Source: Clostridia bacterium (GTDB lineage: Bacteria > Bacillota > Clostridia > Christensenellales > Aristaeellaceae). From it: 64,000 nucleotides of DNA. The notes beneath the pieces are model-generated. The model searched no databases and was not told where the DNA came from. It worked only from the letters and a program-made list of their open reading frames with translations. The position numbers and the translations under genes were made by a program. Shown here in pieces: positions 8,228 to 15,907 of this stretch. The stretch is taken from positions 1 to 64,000 of the forward strand of contig JAGBDE010000050.1 in assembly GCA_017937655.1 (NCBI GenBank), in the 5' to 3' direction. Every line of letters begins with the position of its first letter. Within the stretch, counting starts at the first letter, position 1.

Positions 8228-10542
8228 GGTTTGTCCTCCGGCTGCGATTCTTGGGCAGGTTCTTCTGCCTGGGGTTCCTGGGCGGGAGCTTCCTCTTCCT
8301 TCTGGATGGGCCGAAGCTCCTTTTCCTCCACCGGACTGACGGCGGGCACAGGCTCCGCCTTGGGCTGGCTGGCCACATGGGCCGCCGCTGCCGGGGAGAT
8401 GGACGGATACTCGATGCGCTCATGGAACACGCCGTGGAGCACCGTGGTGAAGGCCTTGCAAATCTTGTCCACGTCTGCCAGGGTCAGGGGCGCGTCACGG
8501 AGCTGGCCATCGTCAATCTTGGAATTGACCAGCTTCAGGATAAACTCCTGGATGCCCTTGGGGGTAGGATCGGGCATGGAGCGGACGGCGGCTTCCACCG
8601 TGTCGGCCAGCATGATGATGGCGCTTTCACGGCTGGTGGGCCGGCGTCCGTCGTAGCGGAAGTCCGCAATGTCCACGGGCTGGTCGTCCGCCTGCTTGAC
8701 CGCCTTGTGGTAGAAGTACATGACCGGGGTATCGCCGTGGTGCTCCAGGATGATGTCCTGAATTTCCTTGGGCAGCCGGTCCTGCATGGCCATGCTCAGG
8801 CCGTCCCGGGTGTGGGCGGTGACGATGGCGGCGGAAATGTAGGGATTGGTTTTGTCGTGGGGATTGTCTCCCAGCTGGTTTTCCTTGAAATACATGGGCC
8901 GCTTCAGCTTGCCGATGTCATGGAAATACGCGCCCACCCGGGCCAGCAGGGGATTGGCGCCGATGGCCTCCGCCGCGGCCTCGCTCAGGTTGGCCACGAT
9001 GATGGAGTGGTGATAGGTGCCGCTGGCTTCAATCAGCAGCCGGCGCAGAAGGGGCTGGTTGGGGTTGCTTAACTCCAGCAGCTTGGCGGGGGTGGCCAGG
9101 CCGAACAGGGCCTCAAACAGGCTGTCCAGGGCGATGCACAGGATGGAAGAAACCACCGCGCCCGCCGCGCTCCACAGGGAGTGGGTCAGCACCACCCGGA
9201 TGGAAGTGCTGGTCAAAAAGCCAATGGACAGAATAATCAGGAAATTGGTCAGGGCGGTGATCAGGCCGCAGAGCAGCAGCTGCTGCCTGCTCGGGTTGCG
9301 TCTGAGCAGTAGAATACTGAGTAAGCCGCTGATAAAGGTGGTGAACAGCAGGTTCACAATCTCCGTGGTGAAACCGGTATCGCCGCCGGTGAACAGAGCG
9401 CTGACAAGCACCGTCAGGCACAAGCATCCCGCAATGCCGGTTCCGCTGCCGATGAGGCCGGTGAGCATCATCACGCCAAGCAACGTGGTGATCAGGTAGG
9501 GGTTGATGTATTTGGCCAGAATGCACAGCCCGGTGGTGATGCAAAGAATTAGCGTCAGGATGAGCATCTTCTTGGGGGAATTGAACATATCCGGGGCAAA
9601 AAGCACCAGGGCGATGCTGAGCACCACCATGGAAAGCATGACCAGAAGCACGCAGCCCACGTAGATGGTCAGGTCCACCCGGTCGTCATCCAGGAGGCCC
9701 AGGCTGCGCAGCATGGCCAGCTGGCTGGCGTTGACCCGCTCGCCGGAAAGGATGATGTTCTGGCCCTGCTTGTACACCACGGGCTCCACGGTGTCCCGGG
9801 CTTCCTGGCGCAGCTTTTCCGTGGCTTCCTGGTCAATGACCATGTTGGGCTGCACCACTTTGCGCAGGATGGGGGTGACCACGTTCTGGAGCAGGTCGAT
9901 GTCCGTCTTGTAGCCAATGATCTGCTGCAGGTACTGGATGCTTTCCAGCACGTTGGACTCGCGGATGGTGGTGTTCATGGAGTTTTCCACCGCGGCCAGC
10001 ATGTTTTCGCCCATTTCCTCAATTTTGGTCTGGGAGGCCCGGAGGATGGTTTCCACCTGGTAATCCGCCAAAGTGATGAGGGTCAGCTTTTCCTTGGCGG
10101 TGGTCATTTCTTCTTCTGTGAACTTGTAGTTGTTCCGGGCCAGCACGTCCATGCCGCATTTTTCGCTGAGGATGGATTCGCCGTAGGCCTGCACCGCATA
10201 CACCTGCTTTAAGATGGCCCGCAGGTCGGTCATGACCAGGCTGGCAACGTCCTCCTTGAAAATGTAGGTGGGATCCACATTATTGGCGGCGGCTTCCTGC
10301 TGCTGCCGGGTGGCGATCTCGTCCACCACTTCCTTGGAGGCGGTGATGGTGGCCGGGCTGATGGAGCCCACCCGGAGGTCGTACCGCTTGGGGGTGATGG
10401 CAATCATCAGAAGCAGGCACAGCACAGCCGTCCCTGCAATAAGCACGTAGACGCACTGTGCCGTGGTGGAATGGAGGGCCTCCGATATGGCCTCCCAGTT
10501 GATTTTTTTCTTTTTGCTGCTGGACCGCTTGGGCAACATCAC
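8224..10542 (-). CDS. pgpH: 7TM-HD family cyclic-di-AMP phosphodiesterase (PgpH/YqfF type)
   Basis: A 772-residue membrane protein with a first transmembrane segment near residues 30-50, a large extracytoplasmic domain to about 290, several membrane helices (about 295-480) and a cytoplasmic HD domain (VGAYFHDIGKLKRP, then EHHGDTPVMYF). Family members hydrolyse c-di-AMP, which controls potassium and osmotic balance. The last 60 residues are a Pro/Glu/Gln-rich, probably disordered tail. The gene overlaps phoH and ybeY-cdd by 4 bp each, so translation is likely coupled. The length and layout fit the family well; the name follows the Listeria homologue. Confidence 0.9.
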   Translation of the reverse strand: MMLPKRSSSKKKKINWEAISEALHSTTAQCVYVLIAGTAVLCLLLMIAITPKRYDLRVGSISPATITASKEVVDEIATRQQQEAAANNVDPTYIFKEDVASLVMTDLRAILKQVYAVQAYGESILSEKCGMDVLARNNYKFTEEEMTTAKEKLTLITLADYQVETILRASQTKIEEMGENMLAAVENSMNTTIRESNVLESIQYLQQIIGYKTDIDLLQNVVTPILRKVVQPNMVIDQEATEKLRQEARDTVEPVVYKQGQNIILSGERVNASQLAMLRSLGLLDDDRVDLTIYVGCVLLVMLSMVVLSIALVLFAPDMFNSPKKMLILTLILCITTGLCILAKYINPYLITTLLGVMMLTGLIGSGTGIAGCLCLTVLVSALFTGGDTGFTTEIVNLLFTTFISGLLSILLLRRNPSRQQLLLCGLITALTNFLIILSIGFLTSTSIRVVLTHSLWSAAGAVVSSILCIALDSLFEALFGLATPAKLLELSNPNQPLLRRLLIEASGTYHHSIIVANLSEAAAEAIGANPLLARVGAYFHDIGKLKRPMYFKENQLGDNPHDKTNPYISAAIVTAHTRDGLSMAMQDRLPKEIQDIILEHHGDTPVMYFYHKAVKQADDQPVDIADFRYDGRRPTSRESAIIMLADTVEAAVRSMPDPTPKGIQEFILKLVNSKIDDGQLRDAPLTLADVDKICKAFTTVLHGVFHERIEYPSISPAAAAHVASQPKAEPVPAVSPVEEKELRPIQKEEEAPAQEPQAEEPAQESQPEDKP

Positions 10543-11516
10543 TGTGCACCCCCTGCTTTTCTCTGGTAGGTTTCATATGCCTTCACCACGCGCTGCACCA
10601 GGTCGTGGCGCACCACGTCGGACTGGTTGAGACGCACGATGGCAATTTCAGGAATATCCTTCAGTACTTCCAGCGCTTCCAGCAGGCCGCTCTGCTTGCC
10701 GTAGGGAAGGTCGGTCTGGGTGGCGTCGCCGGTGACCACCACCCGGCTGCCCGCGCCGAAACGGGTCAGGAACATCTTCATCTGTTCCGGGGTGGTGTTC
10801 TGGGCCTCGTCCAGGATGATAAAGCTGTCAGACAAGGTACGGCCGCGCATGTAGGCCAGGGGGGCCACTTCCAGCGCGCCCCGCTCCTGAAGCCGCTGGT
10901 AGCTTTCCGCGCCCATCATTTCGTACAGGGCGTCAAACAGCGGGCGGAGATAGGGGTCCACCTTCTGGCTCAGGTCGCCGGGCAGGAAGCCCAGCTTTTC
11001 GCCGGCCTCCACCGCAGGGCGGGTCAGCACGATGCGCTCCACCTCTTTGTTCCTGAGGGCCACCACCGCCAAAGCCATGGCCAGGTAGGTCTTGCCGGTG
11101 CCGGCGGGGCCCACCGCAAAGGTCAGCTCGTGATCCCGGATGGCCTTCACATACTCATACTGGCCCAAAGTCTTGCAGCGGATGGGCCGGCCCTTGTAGG
11201 TGATGGCCACCACCTGGTCGGCCAGCTCGTCCAGGCCGTCCAGCCTGTCCTCCTTGACCAGAGCGCAGGCGTAGCGCAGGGTGGTGCGGTCCACCACGGC
11301 TTTGCGGTCATGCAGTTCCAGCAGCTTATCCATCACCTTTTCGGCCCAGAGGACGTTCTGCTCTTCGCCTTCTATTTTCAGTTCGCCGCCCCGAAGGGTC
11401 AGCTTCACGTTCAGTTCATTTTCCACAAGGGAGCGATTTCGCTCGTTTGCGCCAAGCAGCGCCAGCGTCGCCTCCATGCCGCTCATTTCCAGCGATACAC
11501 GGGAAGAATTTGTCAA
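10539..11516 (-). CDS. phoH: PhoH-like ATPase
   Basis: A PhoH-family P-loop ATPase, 325 residues, with Walker A GPAGTGKT near residue 140 and Walker B FIILDEAQN near 236. The family is linked to RNA metabolism, and its constant position beside ybeY suggests a role in rRNA or RNA handling, though the biochemical function is not settled. The start is TTG at 11516, supported by GGAGG 8-9 bases upstream; the next in-frame ATG would remove conserved N-terminal sequence. It overlaps pgpH by 4 bp and begins 16 bp after yqfD. Confidence 0.93.
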   Translation of the reverse strand: MTNSSRVSLEMSGMEATLALLGANERNRSLVENELNVKLTLRGGELKIEGEEQNVLWAEKVMDKLLELHDRKAVVDRTTLRYACALVKEDRLDGLDELADQVVAITYKGRPIRCKTLGQYEYVKAIRDHELTFAVGPAGTGKTYLAMALAVVALRNKEVERIVLTRPAVEAGEKLGFLPGDLSQKVDPYLRPLFDALYEMMGAESYQRLQERGALEVAPLAYMRGRTLSDSFIILDEAQNTTPEQMKMFLTRFGAGSRVVVTGDATQTDLPYGKQSGLLEALEVLKDIPEIAIVRLNQSDVVRHDLVQRVVKAYETYQRKAGGAQ

Positions 11517-11532
11517 GAAGCCATGCCTCCGT

Positions 11533-12660
11533 TCAGTTTGCCTCCTGTCCGATGTCCATCACCCATTCGCCGGTCATGGAAACAGACAGTTTTTCATCTT
11601 CTATCATACAATAATCTTCCCATTTGTCAATGATTTCATAGCCCCTGAGGGCCTCCCGGAGGCGTTTTTCCGCAGCCCGGCGTGTCTCCTTCAGCAATTG
11701 CTGCTGATCCGGCAGGGCGTATTCCAGGCTCACCTCCCGGTACGCAACGGTTTTGCGCCACAGGGGAAAGAAGGCGCCGCCCACGGGCTGGGTGGTGATG
11801 TAGGTGTTCCATTGGAGGAACTCCGGCTCTTCCAGCTCGGCGGGCCAGCACAGCCAGGGGGTTTCCAGCCGGTGGACGGTTTTCTCCCGGCCGGTTTCCA
11901 TGTCCCGGGTGGTGAGCATGGGGGTCTCCACAATCACCTGCTTCCAGCACCGGGCCAGCACCACCCCCTCCGCCCGGACAGGGGTGATATTCTCGTCCCG
12001 GCCCCGCTCCTCACCCCGGATCAGCACCTGGCCTGCCCGGACCACGTCCCCGGGCTGCACCGCCGCCGTGCCTGCGTACACCCGGATCTCCTTCACCACC
12101 CCGTCCCGGCTGGCCACCAGATCCCCCGGGGAGGCCGCCGCCATCTCCGGCGCGGGATGGCCCTGGGTCACGTCCACCACCAACGTCATGCCGCTGACGT
12201 ACACCCGGAACCAGGCGATTTTCGGATACCGAAGGGTCAGCCGGGTTTCCAGCTCCCGGGCGTCCACCCGCCGGATGGGAGTGCCGGGCCCCAGGCCGCT
12301 TTCCTGCAAATACTGGGCGATATCCGCCCGGTAGGGCCCCGCACCGTTGACCCTGACCGCCCACACAAACCGCAGGGCCACGCAGAGCACAATAAGAGCC
12401 ATCGCCCCGCCGATGAGCAGCCCGGGCCGTTTCCTGAGCCGATGCAGCAAAGCCGCCAGGCCCACCGGCCCCCGGGGCGCGTACCGCCAGCCCTTCTCCT
12501 CGCAAAGGGCGCGGATGGCAGGCTCGTCCCCGGCCCGGCACACCGCCTCCAAGGTGCGGCCGTCCGTCCGGCGCAGATGCCACAGGGGCACTTCCTCCTT
12601 TTTCAGCAGATTGAGAAGCCTTTCCAGGTTCAGGCCCTGCACCTGAAAGGCGGTTTTCAT
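11533..12660 (-). CDS. yqfD: Sporulation protein YqfD
   Basis: YqfD proteins are sporulation-associated membrane proteins, related to stage IV functions. The 375-residue product has a cytoplasmic N-terminal part, one transmembrane helix near residues 82-104 (LLIGGAMALIVLCVALRFVW) and a large outer domain with a FtsQ/POTRA-like start (YLQESGLGPGTPIRRVDARELE). The typical SRDGVVKEIRVYAG segment is present. The start is uncertain: ATG at 12660 gives MKTAFQVQGLN, and a TTG at 12678 adds six residues but touches its own ribosome-binding site. It follows yqfC immediately. Confidence 0.88.
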   Translation of the reverse strand: MKTAFQVQGLNLERLLNLLKKEEVPLWHLRRTDGRTLEAVCRAGDEPAIRALCEEKGWRYAPRGPVGLAALLHRLRKRPGLLIGGAMALIVLCVALRFVWAVRVNGAGPYRADIAQYLQESGLGPGTPIRRVDARELETRLTLRYPKIAWFRVYVSGMTLVVDVTQGHPAPEMAAASPGDLVASRDGVVKEIRVYAGTAAVQPGDVVRAGQVLIRGEERGRDENITPVRAEGVVLARCWKQVIVETPMLTTRDMETGREKTVHRLETPWLCWPAELEEPEFLQWNTYITTQPVGGAFFPLWRKTVAYREVSLEYALPDQQQLLKETRRAAEKRLREALRGYEIIDKWEDYCMIEDEKLSVSMTGEWVMDIGQEAN

Positions 12661-12684
12661 CAGCCCAAGACCCCGCAACCTTCC

Positions 12685-12945
12685 TCACCCCTTCGGCCGG
12701 TAGCTCAGCTTTTCTATTTTGCCCAGCACCACCATGCCGTCCCGGTCATAGCGGCTCAGGCTCAGCCTTTCCCCGCTGATCACCAGCAGCCCGCAGCCCG
12801 TTTTCAGGATGATCTCCTGCTCCGAGCAGGCGTAAATGCCCTGGTGCTGCTCCACAATCAGCTTTTCGTCCCCCACCAGGACGGATCTGGGCCAGCCGAA
12901 AATCAGCTCCTGGGGCAGATCGGTTTCCTTGAGCTTTTTGAGCAT
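12685..12945 (-). CDS. yqfC: Sporulation protein YqfC
   Basis: A small 86-residue YabP/YqfC-family protein. In Bacillus it is made in the mother cell under sigma-E, and it always sits beside yqfD. Family features seen are LIVEQHQGIYACSEQEIILKT and a C-terminal GKIEKLSY. It is the first gene of the operon running through yqfD, phoH, pgpH, ybeY-cdd and era, which couples a sporulation pair to housekeeping ribosome genes. A possible sigma-E promoter lies upstream; internal promoters for the essential genes would then be expected but were not identified. Confidence 0.88.
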   Translation of the reverse strand: MLKKLKETDLPQELIFGWPRSVLVGDEKLIVEQHQGIYACSEQEIILKTGCGLLVISGERLSLSRYDRDGMVVLGKIEKLSYRPKG

Positions 12946-13012
12946 GGGTTACCACTTCCTTTGCTGGGGAGGATATGCAGGGAAGGTAGGAGCTATGAGG
13001 GAGAAAACCAAT

Positions 13013-13046
13013 GTTTGACATGTATGATTCATGATGATATATTCCT
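13013..13046 (-). promoter_or_regulatory. Possible sigma-E type promoter of yqfC
   Basis: On the minus strand CATACAT (at 13020-13026) resembles the sigma-E -10, and an ATAT-rich element near 13036-13044 could be its -35. The spacing is shorter than usual, so this is tentative. It overlaps the divergent sigma-A promoter of the gene at 13085. Confidence 0.3.
13015..13043 (+). promoter_or_regulatory. Sigma-A promoter of the secreted protein at 13085
   Basis: TTGACA and TATATT are separated by 17 bases, about 40 bases before the start codon. Confidence 0.75.
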
Positions 13047-13084
13047 AAAAAAAGGACTATATTGATACAAAGGAGCGTGGCAGG

Positions 13085-13597
13085 ATGAAGCGTTTTCTTT
13101 CTGTTTTGTTGATTTTTGTTTTGCTGATAGCGCTGCCCATGGAATCCCTGGCAGAGATCCGGTACAAGTATGGAGAGATCATGCGGGAAAAAATAGCCTC
13201 AGTTACCCCCAGCCCCACCCCGGCCCCGCCGCTGTTCTACATGCAGTTTGACGATAACTCCTACATGCAGTGGAAGGATGCCAGCGGCGGCAAGTTGAGC
13301 CTGCGTGTCAAGCTGACCAACACCGCCACCTACACGGATGTGATGGGCGTGGAGCTGCGCGTCCGGGCCAAGGACGTCTGGGGCGACTACATCTACGGCG
13401 ACGGCTACTATTACTGGTGGACCACCGAGAAGCGGTTCAAGGCCGGCCAGACCGTCTACAGTGACTGGGTCACCATTCCCGACCGGAAACGGATCAGCGT
13501 GATCGAATGCGCCATCGTCCGTGAAGTGGACGAGTTTGGTGTCATCACGGAGCTGACGGATGACCAGGTGGAATACTGGTACTGGAACTACAAATAA
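13085..13597 (+). CDS. Small secreted protein of unknown function
   Basis: A 170-residue protein with a signal peptide (LLIFVLLIALPMESLA), a short charged stretch, a Thr/Pro-rich linker (TPSPTPAPP) and a compact domain rich in Tyr and Trp (YGDGYYYWWTTEKRF; ending YWYWNYK). The domain looks like a beta-sandwich, but I do not recognise a family. AAGGAG lies 10 bases before the ATG. It has its own sigma-A promoter and a strong terminator, so it is a single-gene unit, divergent from yqfC. A secreted or wall-associated location is inferred. Confidence 0.75.
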   Translation: MKRFLSVLLIFVLLIALPMESLAEIRYKYGEIMREKIASVTPSPTPAPPLFYMQFDDNSYMQWKDASGGKLSLRVKLTNTATYTDVMGVELRVRAKDVWGDYIYGDGYYYWWTTEKRFKAGQTVYSDWVTIPDRKRISVIECAIVREVDEFGVITELTDDQVEYWYWNYK

Positions 13598-13598
13598 T

Positions 13599-13640
13599 AA
13601 AAAAAAGCCTTCTGCACAAAGCATGCAGAAGGCTTTTTTC
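13599..13640. terminator. Bidirectional intrinsic terminator
   Basis: AGCCTTCTGC (13606-13615) pairs with GCAGAAGGCT (13624-13633). The stem is flanked by an A-tract on the left and a T-tract on the right, so it can work on both strands, ending the secreted-protein gene on the plus strand. Confidence 0.9.
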
Positions 13641-13676
13641 ATGCCGATATTCCCGGAAACAGTGGTTTTTCTTTTG

Positions 13677-13730
13677 CTTCTTTTCTTTTTGACGCAAAAA
13701 GAAAAGAAGAGAACACAAAAAGAAAAGAAG
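13677..13730. repeat. Interspersed palindrome repeat, copy 3
   Basis: A palindrome at 13677-13709 (arms CTTC/GAAG) is followed by a second partial right arm that runs up to the stop codon of the minus-strand gene at 13731. The sequence before it (GTGGTTTTTCTTTTGC) is the end of the linker module. Confidence 0.75.
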
Positions 13731-14435
13731 TTACTTTTTGGCAACAAAAGCCAGGATGCGCTCATAGTCCTCCACGTAGTCCACCTCGGCCCAGAAGAGG
13801 CCGTCGGTGTCCACCACATGCACGGGCCGCTCGGCCAGGTTTTCGTAGAGCACGTTCTCCCACCAGACGGAATGCCGGCTCTGGGCGATCATCTCTTCCA
13901 GATGGCCGACGAAGCCCGGCATCTCCTCCCGGCGGAACTTGGCCACGCCCACGTACTCGCCGGTGATGTCCTCTCCGGTCAGCTCCTTGCCGTACTTCTC
14001 CAAAAGGCCGGAGGGATAGTAGAACTTGTAGTCGGCCTCCTCCCGGCGGCTGGGGTCGGCAAACATGACCGGGCTCTTTTCCTCGGCCATGATGCGGCTG
14101 AGCAAAGCGTCCTCCAGGAACACGTCGCCGTTCATGATCATCAGGTCGTCCCCCTGGAGGAACTCCCGGGCAAACCAGCAGGACGCGATGGAGTTGGTCA
14201 CATCGTAGAAGGGGTTGAAGAAGTACTGTACGTCCAGGCCTTCCAGGGCCCGGCGGATGTCCTCGTGCTGGTAGCCCACGCACAGGGCGATGTCCTGCAC
14301 GCCCTCGCGGCGCAGGGCCTGCACGGTGCGGCGGATGAGCGGAACGCCGCCGATGTCCACGGTGCACTTGGGCGCGCCGCCCAGGTATCGGCTGATGCGG
14401 GTGCCGCGTCCGGCGGCCAGAATCAGGCATTTCAT
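13731..14435 (-). CDS. Phosphocholine/2-aminoethylphosphonate-type cytidylyltransferase
   Basis: A 234-residue nucleotidyltransferase with the NTP-binding signature LAAGRGTR at the N-terminus and the metal site MNGDVFLED near residue 100. It resembles LicC/PntC enzymes, which activate phosphocholine or 2-aminoethylphosphonate with CTP for attachment to lipids or glycans. The gene overlaps a class V aminotransferase by 4 bp (ATGA). In PntC systems the cytidylyltransferase is paired with or fused to a 2-aminoethylphosphonate aminotransferase, so this context favours a PntC-like role. The substrate is inferred, and no phosphonate synthesis genes are in the window. Confidence 0.7.
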   Translation of the reverse strand: MKCLILAAGRGTRISRYLGGAPKCTVDIGGVPLIRRTVQALRREGVQDIALCVGYQHEDIRRALEGLDVQYFFNPFYDVTNSIASCWFAREFLQGDDLMIMNGDVFLEDALLSRIMAEEKSPVMFADPSRREEADYKFYYPSGLLEKYGKELTGEDITGEYVGVAKFRREEMPGFVGHLEEMIAQSRHSVWWENVLYENLAERPVHVVDTDGLFWAEVDYVEDYERILAFVAKK

Positions 14436-15511
14436 AGCTTGCCCCTCCTTTGTAGGTCGTCAAATGCGGAAAGCAGGCGGAGGTAGTCTTCCCGGCACAG
14501 GTCGCCCATGTGGCCCACCCGGAAGACGGTGTCGCGCAGCGCGCCGCCGTTGGGGCAGACGCAGATGCCGTACTCGTCCTTCAGGGTCAAAAACAGCTCA
14601 TGGGCGGACAGGTTTTCCGGGGTGCGGAGGGCGGTGCAGCCCAGCGCGGGGTTTTCGGAAAACAGGGTGAAGGGATAGCGGGCCATCTCCCGGCGGAAGA
14701 AATCCGCGTTTTGCTGCATCAGGGCCCGCTCTTGTTCCATGCCGCCGTTTTGCAGCCCCCGCAGGCGGTGACTCACTTGCAGCATCACGCTCTCGCTGAG
14801 GGTGAAGGGCGGCTGACCCCGCTTGCCGTTGTCCAGGGCCGATTGCAGGCTCAGGTAGTAGCTGCGCTGCTCCGTCTTGCCGATCTTCTCCTGGGCCCGG
14901 GGGCTCAGGGCCAGCAGGGCCATGCCCGGCGCGCAGGCCAGAGCCTTCTGGCTGGCCGTCAGCACCACGTCGGCCCCGGCGGCGGCCATATTGATGTCCT
15001 CGCACAGGAACGCGCTCACCGCGTCGATCACGAAAAGCAGCCCCCGCTCCTTGCAGAAGCGGCCCAGCATGCCGATGTCGTACAGCGTGCCGGTAGAAGT
15101 CTCGTGCAGGTTCACCAGCAGCGCGGTCATGCCCTCCGTGTTCACGGCAAAAAGCCGCTCCTCGGTCAGCATCTGCCCGGGGCGCAGCTCCAGCGCCTCG
15201 TGCTCCACGCCGTAAAACCGGCACAGTTCCACAAACCGGTGCCCGAACCCGCCGCCGTCAATGACCAGCGCCTTGTCCTCCTTGCCCAGCACGCAGCTGG
15301 CAATGGCCTCCATGCCGCCTGTGCCCGAGCAGGACAAAAACACCGCCCGGCTGCCTTCCGGCGCGCTCAGCAGCCGCAGATAGTCCGCTTCTGCATCCAG
15401 CATCAGCCGGGAAAACTCCGCCGTCCGGAAATACGGCAGCTCCTCGCCGCCCACCCGGCAGGTCTCTGGGTGCATCTTCACCGGCCCAACGGCGAACAAG
15501 AGTTGTTCCAT
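14432..15511 (-). CDS. Class V aminotransferase, 2-aminoethylphosphonate/alanine-glyoxylate type
   Basis: A 359-residue PLP-dependent aminotransferase of the class V fold. The N-terminus LLFAVGPVKMHPET matches the start of PhnW/AGT-like enzymes, and the PLP lysine is probably in TASQKALACAPG near residue 197. The family interconverts alanine or 2-aminoethylphosphonate with the matching keto compound. Its 4 bp overlap with a CTP-dependent transferase suggests both act on one amine, with 2-aminoethylphosphonate the best guess from known pairs. A serine- or alanine-glyoxylate role cannot be excluded. AAAGGAG precedes the ATG. Confidence 0.72.
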   Translation of the reverse strand: MEQLLFAVGPVKMHPETCRVGGEELPYFRTAEFSRLMLDAEADYLRLLSAPEGSRAVFLSCSGTGGMEAIASCVLGKEDKALVIDGGGFGHRFVELCRFYGVEHEALELRPGQMLTEERLFAVNTEGMTALLVNLHETSTGTLYDIGMLGRFCKERGLLFVIDAVSAFLCEDINMAAAGADVVLTASQKALACAPGMALLALSPRAQEKIGKTEQRSYYLSLQSALDNGKRGQPPFTLSESVMLQVSHRLRGLQNGGMEQERALMQQNADFFRREMARYPFTLFSENPALGCTALRTPENLSAHELFLTLKDEYGICVCPNGGALRDTVFRVGHMGDLCREDYLRLLSAFDDLQRRGKL

Positions 15512-15757
15512 ATGGCTCCTTTCTTGGGGCTCCGCCCCGGTCGTTCAATCTTCGCCAGCGGCACTGCCGTGCCACTGTCTCGTTTCTCTCCCCACCTGCG
15601 GGTCGCTTTGTGCTTCGCACAAGTGCCCACTGGGCACACGCTTCCCTCCGGTGCCCGCCAGGGGCAGTGCCTCCTGCACCCCCACAGCAAGCGCCTTCAG
15701 CGCTTGCAAACCCTTTTTCCCGGTTACGGGAAAAAGAACAATTTTTTTAAGTAGCTT
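15512..15757. other. Gene-free, hairpin-rich intergenic DNA
   Basis: No coding frame is supported. Several perfect hairpins occur: GCAAGCGC/GCGCTTGC (15687-15707), CTTTTTCCCG/CGGGAAAAAG (15713-15736) and GTGCCCA/TGGGCAC near 15622-15637. It leads directly into a copy of the interspersed repeat. Confidence 0.5.
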
Positions 15758-15873
15758 CTATTGGACAGCCGCAAGGAACTTGGACACCATAGGGCGCCCA
15801 CGCCCCGGCAACCGTCCAGTAAATAGTGGTTTTTCTTTTGCTTCTTTTCTTTTTGACTCAAAAAGAAAAGAAG
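15758..15873. repeat. Interspersed repeat, copy 4 (linker module plus palindrome)
   Basis: The linker module (TTGGACAGCC ... CCGTCCAGTAAATAG) leads into the palindrome at 15841-15873 (arms CTTC/GAAG). TGGAC and GTCCA near the module ends can pair. Confidence 0.78.
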
Positions 15874-15900
15874 GGCCCATACGGGGAGGCCGCATGGGCT
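15872..15900 (-). terminator. Terminator of leuS
   Basis: On the minus strand GCCCATGCGG pairs with CCGTATGGGC (one wobble) and is followed by CTTCTTTTCTTTTT, which is supplied by the adjoining repeat palindrome. Confidence 0.75.
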
Positions 15901-15907
15901 GGGTAGG

